From CBDHFF01 sp965262395 (GTDB lineage: Bacteria > Pseudomonadota > Alphaproteobacteria > Rickettsiales > Anaplasmataceae), in NCBI GenBank assembly GCA_965262395.1, contig CBDHFF010000001.1:56284-120283 (forward strand): 64,000 bases of DNA, in the 5' to 3' direction. The position numbers and the translations under genes are program-made. Numbering within the stretch: position 1 is the first letter of the stretch; each line of letters starts with the position of its first letter. Below are positions 59,426-64,000 of the stretch, one piece after another. The notes under the pieces are model-generated. The model did no database searches. It was not told the DNA's origin and worked only from the letters and a program-made list of their open reading frames with translations.

Positions 59426-59827
59426 TTATACTCCAAATACTCCATACTCTAATACTTGACCTGCTGCTGTTTGACCATAAGCTTCAATATCTAAATCTCC
59501 TGCATTAGCAGTACCTGTCCAAGGAATTACAGCCCAGTCACCACCTTTTAGAGTACAAAAAGAAGTTGCTTCATCTAAACTAATATGAATTCTCTCTGTA
59601 CCATCTGTTACTGTAGAAGGGTTATAAACCCATAATTTTGATCCTGCTGCAAATTGTTCAGCTGTTGCAAGAACAGTTGCCCCTGCAATTGCAGCTGTTG
59701 CTAATTTTACTCTTGTCATTCCTCCCTGAACTGCAGAAAGCAATGTAGTTGGTATAGTTAATGATATTACATCTGATGTTAAATTACTTGACGTTATTGT
59801 CAGAGTTGTGTTTACTGTTGCACTCAT
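59426..59827 (-). CDS. Small β-rich virion-type protein, paralogue B (133 aa)
   Basis: A diverged copy of paralogue A: LTITSSNLTSDVISLTIP, GGMTRVKLAT, FCTLKGGDWAVIPWTGTANA, IEAYGQTAAG, QVLEYGVFGV. No signal peptide. Tandem copies suggest different assembly sites or a hetero-oligomer. Confidence 0.6.
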   Translation of the reverse strand: MSATVNTTLTITSSNLTSDVISLTIPTTLLSAVQGGMTRVKLATAAIAGATVLATAEQFAAGSKLWVYNPSTVTDGTERIHISLDEATSFCTLKGGDWAVIPWTGTANAGDLDIEAYGQTAAGQVLEYGVFGV

Positions 59828-59851
59828 ATTTTCTAATTTTTAAATTTATTA

Positions 59852-60136
59852 TTATCTTAGTTCATCTATCTTTTTTTCTATTCTATCCAGATCTTCTTTC
59901 AACTCCTCAACATCATCTGCTGTATTCTGAATTGTAAGCCTTATATTCTTATCTTTCATATCAAACTCCATCCTAGATACATCATCCGGAATAGGTTCTG
60001 GTAATTTTTTAGCTTCTTCTATATCAGATTGTAACATAAACCACATACTAATAACTGTAGCCATTGCAGCTCCTATTCCTATAAGTGTTTTAATACTTAC
60101 CTTAAATCCACTTTCTTCATTTAACTCCTCAGCCAT
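59852..60136 (-). CDS. Membrane-anchored coiled-coil protein (94 aa)
   Basis: Acidic front, a membrane helix at ~13-34 (VSIKTLIGIGAAMATVISMW), then a polar coiled coil (DVEELKEDLDRIEKKIDELR). Same general build as the 101-aa protein of this block. Spanin- or XhlA-like roles in lysis are possible but unproved. 1-nt overlap with the Q-rich gene. Confidence 0.55.
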   Translation of the reverse strand: MAEELNEESGFKVSIKTLIGIGAAMATVISMWFMLQSDIEEAKKLPEPIPDDVSRMEFDMKDKNIRLTIQNTADDVEELKEDLDRIEKKIDELR

Positions 60137-60609
60137 TATCTTCTTTTCTTTTTCATGTCACTTCTACCTCCAGGTAAACCACATTGTCCACCTCTTTTCA
60201 TTTGACCACCTCCACCGCTAGTAGCAGCAACTGATCCATTTGATCCTAAAACAAAAGTCTTCTTTCTCTTAGAGGTAGCTCCTCCATTTTTCTTAGGTGA
60301 TGACACTGGTCTTTGATTAGCACTAGCTGTTGTTCTAGCACTATTAATCAATTCATCTTTCTGAATCTTAGTATTTAGTAAACCATTTTGTTGTTCAAGC
60401 ATCTGATTCTTTACTTCCAGTTGTTGCATTATTTGTTGAAATTGTTGTTGTTGAATAGCTTGTTGTTGAGCCATCATCTCTGCAGTTCTATTTGCAGAAT
60501 TATTAGCAACTCCATTAACTAATTGAGCTAAAGGGTGAGTTTGTGACTGTTGTTGCTGTTTTTTAGCAGCCATCATTTTCATCATCATTTGTTTTTTCTG
60601 ATCATCCAT
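60136..60609 (-). CDS. Gln-rich coiled-coil protein with KRGG (157 aa)
   Basis: A Met/Lys start, then a Q-rich coiled coil (residues ~17-90) that could form a rod, then a basic Gly tail with VLGSNGSVAA, MKRGGQCG and a KKKRR end. The KRGG and GSNG parts recall the GPN-tailed proteins. Likely internal virion or tail-core. Unassigned. Confidence 0.55.
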   Translation of the reverse strand: MDDQKKQMMMKMMAAKKQQQQSQTHPLAQLVNGVANNSANRTAEMMAQQQAIQQQQFQQIMQQLEVKNQMLEQQNGLLNTKIQKDELINSARTTASANQRPVSSPKKNGGATSKRKKTFVLGSNGSVAATSGGGGQMKRGGQCGLPGGRSDMKKKRR

Positions 60610-60619
60610 AGTCTTTATT

Positions 60620-61336
60620 TTAAGATCTAGCTCCGCCTGATCTAGTATTAGTATTTCTTGATCCTCTCATTCTTGATGCTACCTTATGTGATACCTCACC
60701 TTTATTTTTTCCTCCTAGTGAAGATAAAAAGTTCTTTATATCTTTATTATATTTACTAGTCGTCTTAACATTCTTAGCAGTTCTACTTGTATATTGAGCA
60801 CTCTGTCCCTCCCAATTAGGAAGAGTGGTGTTTCTATAAGTTGCCATTGCTCTATTCCAAGCAGCCGTCTGTTCAACGTGTGACGCTTGAGCTCTTTCAT
60901 AAGTATTATATCTATTTGTTGCAGTTTCTAGGTCTCTTTCTTGTTCTCCACGTAGATTTCTACTTCGTTCTCCGTACTCATCTCTAGAAAAATCACGTCT
61001 TTCTGGATCCCAACCTCTATAATTATCAGTATTAAGTTCTGGTAATCTTCCTGGTCTATCTACTGCTTCTGGTGCCTTTGGTTGTGTTGGAGCATTAGGT
61101 CTATTACCAGGATTTGTTACTGATAATAAAAACTTCTGTGGCATAGTATTAGGATTTTTTACATTTGCTTGTTTTGTACCTTTAGTTCTATGTGCCTGTG
61201 AAGTGGTAGAAGATTTTACCTGTACTTTCTTAGGATATAATGAAGATATAGGTGTTCTAGATTGTGAATTACTTGATCTCATCCCAGCCACTAAGTCTCT
61301 TGTGTGTTGTTTTGATTTAGATTCTTTTTTTGCCAT
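60620..61336 (-). CDS. Basic Arg/Thr-rich protein (238 aa)
   Basis: Very basic, with a Pro-rich middle (NPGNRPNAPTQPKAPEAVD) and charged helical segments (RRDFSRDEYGERSRNLRGEQ). Starts MAKKESKSKQHTRDLV. Such composition suits internal virion proteins bound to DNA. Not recognised. Confidence 0.55.
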   Translation of the reverse strand: MAKKESKSKQHTRDLVAGMRSSNSQSRTPISSLYPKKVQVKSSTTSQAHRTKGTKQANVKNPNTMPQKFLLSVTNPGNRPNAPTQPKAPEAVDRPGRLPELNTDNYRGWDPERRDFSRDEYGERSRNLRGEQERDLETATNRYNTYERAQASHVEQTAAWNRAMATYRNTTLPNWEGQSAQYTSRTAKNVKTTSKYNKDIKNFLSSLGGKNKGEVSHKVASRMRGSRNTNTRSGGARS

Positions 61337-61340
61337 GACT

Positions 61341-61646
61341 TTATATTTTAGTTGTTTTTAAACGTTCATTTTCAAATTCAAGAGATTTAACCCTCTCACG
61401 TAGAGTTGCAACCTCTTCAGTTAATTTTAGTATTCTACCTCTTAGATCATCTTTCTCACTTGATGACTCTGTTAATAACACTTCTAATCTATTTACTCTA
61501 CCTTTTAAATCTCTTTTGTGTTCTTCTCTTAAATCCATACTCTTACTTTTTAAAGTTATTTTGGACTTATAGAATTTAAAAGCCTCAGTACTACCTAAAA
61601 CGGTAAGTGCAGTAATGACAATAGTACTAATAATCTCAATATCCAT
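61341..61646 (-). CDS. Membrane-anchored coiled-coil protein (101 aa)
   Basis: Front membrane helix (IISTIVITALTVLGSTEAF), then a long coiled coil (LREEHKRDLKGRVNRLEVLL and beyond). First gene behind late-promoter copy 7. Topology is like an inner-membrane spanin or a holin accessory; role unproved. Confidence 0.6.
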   Translation of the reverse strand: MDIEIISTIVITALTVLGSTEAFKFYKSKITLKSKSMDLREEHKRDLKGRVNRLEVLLTESSSEKDDLRGRILKLTEEVATLRERVKSLEFENERLKTTKI

Positions 61647-61669
61647 GTTATATATATATAAATATTTGT

Positions 61670-61677
61670 TATGTTTG
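61670..61677 (+). promoter_or_regulatory. Host-type promoter (-7 box TATGTTTG)
   Basis: TATGTTTG fits TAnnTTTG and lies 55 nt before the 63-aa gene. It is interlaced with the minus-strand late element, so the divergent units share this ~40-bp region. Confidence 0.4.
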
Positions 61678-61681
61678 CAAC

Positions 61682-61704
61682 ATATACATGTATAATATAC
61701 AAAA
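61682..61704 (-). promoter_or_regulatory. Putative late promoter copy 7
   Basis: Minus strand TTTTGTATATTATACATGTA, 35 nt before the 101-aa gene; it heads the second late block. Confidence 0.6.
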
Positions 61705-61732
61705 AAAAATAATAAATAAAAAATAAAATCAT

Positions 61733-61924
61733 ATGAAAAGACATCAATTATTTGTTGAGTTTTTACCTAACACAATCTTATTTGGAATATCTACATCTCA
61801 ATATGAAACTAAGGAAGAAGGTACTGAAGAATGGCATCCTACTTGGAGATTTGCTATTGGACTAATCTTTATAACATTTTCCTACACTAAAATTTTAATA
61901 TCAGAAGATAATTCTGTATCTTAA
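61733..61924 (+). CDS. Small hypothetical protein (63 aa)
   Basis: Begins MKRHQLFVEFLPNTILFGIS and has a hydrophobic stretch near the end (RFAIGLIFITFSYTKILI), so perhaps one membrane pass. It leads into the reductase gene after 37 nt. Unknown. Confidence 0.5.
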   Translation: MKRHQLFVEFLPNTILFGISTSQYETKEEGTEEWHPTWRFAIGLIFITFSYTKILISEDNSVS

Positions 61925-61961
61925 TACTATCCTTTTTTATAATCAATTAAATTAAACAATT

Positions 61962-63821
61962 ATGAATTTAAATAACAAAATTCTAAGTGATATTACTATC
62001 CATATGAAGTACGCAAAATATATTCCAGAACTTAAAAGAAGAGAGACGTGGGAAGAGTTAGTTGATAGAAATAAAGCAATGCATTTAAAACATTATCCTA
62101 ACATGAAAGTTGGAATAGAGAACGCATATAAATTTGTTTATGATAAAAAAGTTTTACCTTCTATGAGGTCAATGCAATTTGGTGGTAAACCAATTGAGAT
62201 TAGTCCTAATAGAATATATAATTGTGCTTATATGCCTATTAACTCTTTAGATTCTTTTAATGAATGTATGTTTTTATTATTAGGTGGTACTGGTGTTGGT
62301 TATTCTGTCCAAAAACATCATGTTGATATGTTACCTCCTATTAATAAACCTTACAAACATAGAACTAAAAGATTCTTAATTGGTGATTCAATAGAAGGTT
62401 GGGCTGACTCAGTTAAAGTTCTTATGAAATCATATCTTAATGGTAGATCATCTAAAGTAGTTTTTGATTTTTCAGATATTAGACCAAAAGGTTCCATGTT
62501 AGTTACATCAGGAGGTAAAGCTCCTGGACCTCAACCACTTAAGGAATGTTTATTAAAGATAGAAGGATTACTAAGTTGCAAAGAAGATGGGAATAAGTTA
62601 ACTACATTAGAAGTACATGATATTATTTGTTATATAGCAGATGCTGTACTTGCTGGTGGTATTAGACGTGCTGCTTTAATAAGTTTGTTTAGTGCTGATG
62701 ATGATGAGATGATCTCTTGTAAGTCTGGGTCATGGTGGGAACTTAATCCTCAAAGAGGTAGAGCTAATAATTCAGCTTGTTTAATGAGACATAAAATAAA
62801 AAAGAAATTTTTTATGGATTTATGGAAACGTGTTGAATTATCTGGAGCTGGTGAGCCTGGTATATATTTTAATAATGATAAAGATTGGGGGACTAACCCT
62901 TGTTGTGAGATAGCTTTACGTCCATTTCAGTTTTGTAACTTATGTGAAGTAAACGTTTCAACAATTAAAGATCAAGAAGATTTAGATAATAGGGTTAAAG
63001 CAGCTGCATTTATAGGAACACTTCAGGCTGGTTATACTAACTTCCACTATTTAAGAAGTGTATGGAAAGAGACAACTGAAAAAGATGCTTTAATAGGAGT
63101 GTCAATGACTGGTATTGGATCAGGTAAAGTACTTAATTTGGATATGCATTTAGCAGCTGAAATTGTTAAACGTGAGAATGCTAGAGTAGCAAAATTAATT
63201 GGTATTAAAAAGGCAGCTAGATGTACAACTGTTAAACCTGCTGGGACAACATCATTAGCATTAGGAACATCATCTGGTATACACGCTTGGCATAATGATT
63301 ATTATATAAGAAGAATTAGAGTTGGTAAGAATGAATCAATTTATAATTACTTGTCTATTAGACATCCTGAATTAATAGAGGATTGTGCATTTCGTTCTCA
63401 TGATACTGCCATCATAAGTATTCCACAAAAGGCTCCTGAAGGATCTATACTAAGAACTGAATCACCATTTCAACTTTTGGAAAGAGTTAAGAAAGTGGCA
63501 CAAGAATGGGTGATTCGTGGACATAGATCAGGATCTAACACTCATAATGTATCTGCAACAATTAGTTTAAAAGAGGATGAATGGGATGAAGCTGGAGAAT
63601 GGATGTGGAATAATAGAAAATATTACAACGGTTTATCTGTATTACCCCATGATGGTGGAACATACACTCAAGCTCCATTTGAAGATATAACAGAAGAAAG
63701 ATATGTAGAAATGAATATTCATCTAATGAATATAAATTTATCTAGTATAATTGAAAATGATGATAACACTGATCTTAAGGGTGAGCTAGCTTGTGCTGGT
63801 GGTGCTTGTGAAATTGTATAA
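61962..63821 (+). CDS. nrdJ: Class II (B12-dependent) ribonucleotide reductase
   Basis: This 619-aa enzyme makes dNTPs from ribonucleotides using adenosylcobalamin. It resembles the monomeric Lactobacillus-type reductase: the first redox Cys in YNCAYMP (Cys88), the active-site NPCCEI (Asn312, thiyl Cys314, Glu316), the second redox Cys at 325 (FCNLCEVN), and the C-terminal shuttle CAGGACEIV (Cys611, Cys616). Oxygen independence suits varied host conditions but makes the phage depend on host or environmental B12. It runs convergent with the SET gene, overlapping by 36 nt. Confidence 0.85.
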   Translation: MNLNNKILSDITIHMKYAKYIPELKRRETWEELVDRNKAMHLKHYPNMKVGIENAYKFVYDKKVLPSMRSMQFGGKPIEISPNRIYNCAYMPINSLDSFNECMFLLLGGTGVGYSVQKHHVDMLPPINKPYKHRTKRFLIGDSIEGWADSVKVLMKSYLNGRSSKVVFDFSDIRPKGSMLVTSGGKAPGPQPLKECLLKIEGLLSCKEDGNKLTTLEVHDIICYIADAVLAGGIRRAALISLFSADDDEMISCKSGSWWELNPQRGRANNSACLMRHKIKKKFFMDLWKRVELSGAGEPGIYFNNDKDWGTNPCCEIALRPFQFCNLCEVNVSTIKDQEDLDNRVKAAAFIGTLQAGYTNFHYLRSVWKETTEKDALIGVSMTGIGSGKVLNLDMHLAAEIVKRENARVAKLIGIKKAARCTTVKPAGTTSLALGTSSGIHAWHNDYYIRRIRVGKNESIYNYLSIRHPELIEDCAFRSHDTAIISIPQKAPEGSILRTESPFQLLERVKKVAQEWVIRGHRSGSNTHNVSATISLKEDEWDEAGEWMWNNRKYYNGLSVLPHDGGTYTQAPFEDITEERYVEMNIHLMNINLSSIIENDDNTDLKGELACAGGACEIV

Positions 63822-64000
63822 ACTATATTCTAAAGTTAATTCTTTTCCTGCTTCTATTTTCTCTATAGTCTTTAGTTTTCTATAATCAGTATCATCGTCA
63901 TCTTCAACTAATTCACAATTAGGATTCTCTGAATGATTAATAAATCCACCAAGTGGTGTACGTATATAATCATTTTGAAAGTTAGGATCATAGATATGAC
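63786..64000 (-). CDS. SET-domain methyltransferase, N-terminus beyond window edge
   Basis: Open to the right edge, this 70-residue fragment contains the SET signature: TPLGGFINHSENPNCELVED (the NHS…NC motif that binds SAM) and KTIEKIEAGKELTLEYSLY (the GEEL…Y motif). SET proteins methylate lysines; small phage SET proteins of unknown target are known. It overlaps the reductase's last codons in antisense, and its final residues are coded there. The N-terminal part must lie to the right. Confidence 0.7.
   Translation of the reverse strand, partial: HIYDPNFQNDYIRTPLGGFINHSENPNCELVEDDDDTDYRKLKTIEKIEAGKELTLEYSLYNFTSTTSTS

Noticed and set aside
1..64000. tRNA genes, rRNA, CRISPR arrays, insertion sequences, integrase and attachment sites
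   Set aside because: No cloverleaf with matching arms, no direct-repeat/spacer array, no transposase and no integrase-like frame were found by eye. Covariance and repeat searches could not be run.

Overview
The window is a contiguous part of a double-stranded DNA tailed-phage genome with a strongly AT-rich composition. No chromosomal housekeeping genes, tRNAs, rRNAs, CRISPR arrays or insertion sequences were seen. Several features point to a host in the Bacteroidetes, probably a flavobacterium. Starts lack Shine-Dalgarno sites and have A-rich leaders instead. Some promoters carry the TAnnTTTG -7 box of that phylum. Signal peptides end in the flavobacterial style (…FGQ). One phage protein ends in what looks like a type IX secretion (T9SS) sorting domain, a system confined to Bacteroidetes. 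The order TerL, portal, scaffold-like, capsid, plus HU/IHF-like, PD-(D/E)XK and UVR-motif proteins is reminiscent of crAss-like phages and their marine relatives. That placement is inference only, and no virion RNA polymerase lies in this window.

Layout. Positions 1-20953 (minus strand) form the packaging and head/tail block. Read right to left it holds small regulators, a YkuD-like enzyme, a wHTH protein, an HU/IHF protein, a zinc protein, a PD-(D/E)XK nuclease, a GroES-like co-chaperonin, the large terminase, portal, an acidic scaffold-like protein, a head decoration candidate, the capsid protein, connector-type proteins and large cysteine-rich structural proteins. Positions 21040-30300 (plus strand) hold an accessory region of small membrane proteins, lipoproteins and orphan genes, with structured non-coding RNAs. 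Positions 31950-49500 (plus strand) hold replication and recombination: DnaB-type helicase, Sak4-like ATPase, SSB candidate, Toprim primase, RusA, a MoxR ATPase plus VWA/metallopeptidase cassette, a RecB/Cas4-like nuclease, a spore-photoproduct-lyase-like radical SAM enzyme, a family-B DNA polymerase, a DUF932-like protein and a 2OG-Fe(II) oxygenase. Positions 50207-61646 (minus strand) form a second late block: LamG-type adhesin and tail fibre, a 26-residue CDGSH-like protein, a holin, glycine-rich tail-tagged small proteins, and a three-gene exported module (outer-membrane barrel, T9SS repeat protein, secreted thioredoxin-fold protein). The right end carries a B12-dependent ribonucleotide reductase (plus strand) converging on a SET-domain protein (minus strand) cut by the window edge.

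Regulation. Seven copies of a near-identical element (minus-strand core TTGTATATTATA followed by ATGTATA) sit 17-53 nt upstream of minus-strand start codons and nowhere else that I noticed. This looks like a phage-specific late promoter. Middle/early units and a few minus genes instead carry the host-like TAnnTTTG box. Several plus-strand units are preceded by strongly folding leaders (21042-21130, 21500-21810, 30098-30291, 35449-35649, 42935-42986), none of which I can assign to a known RNA class.
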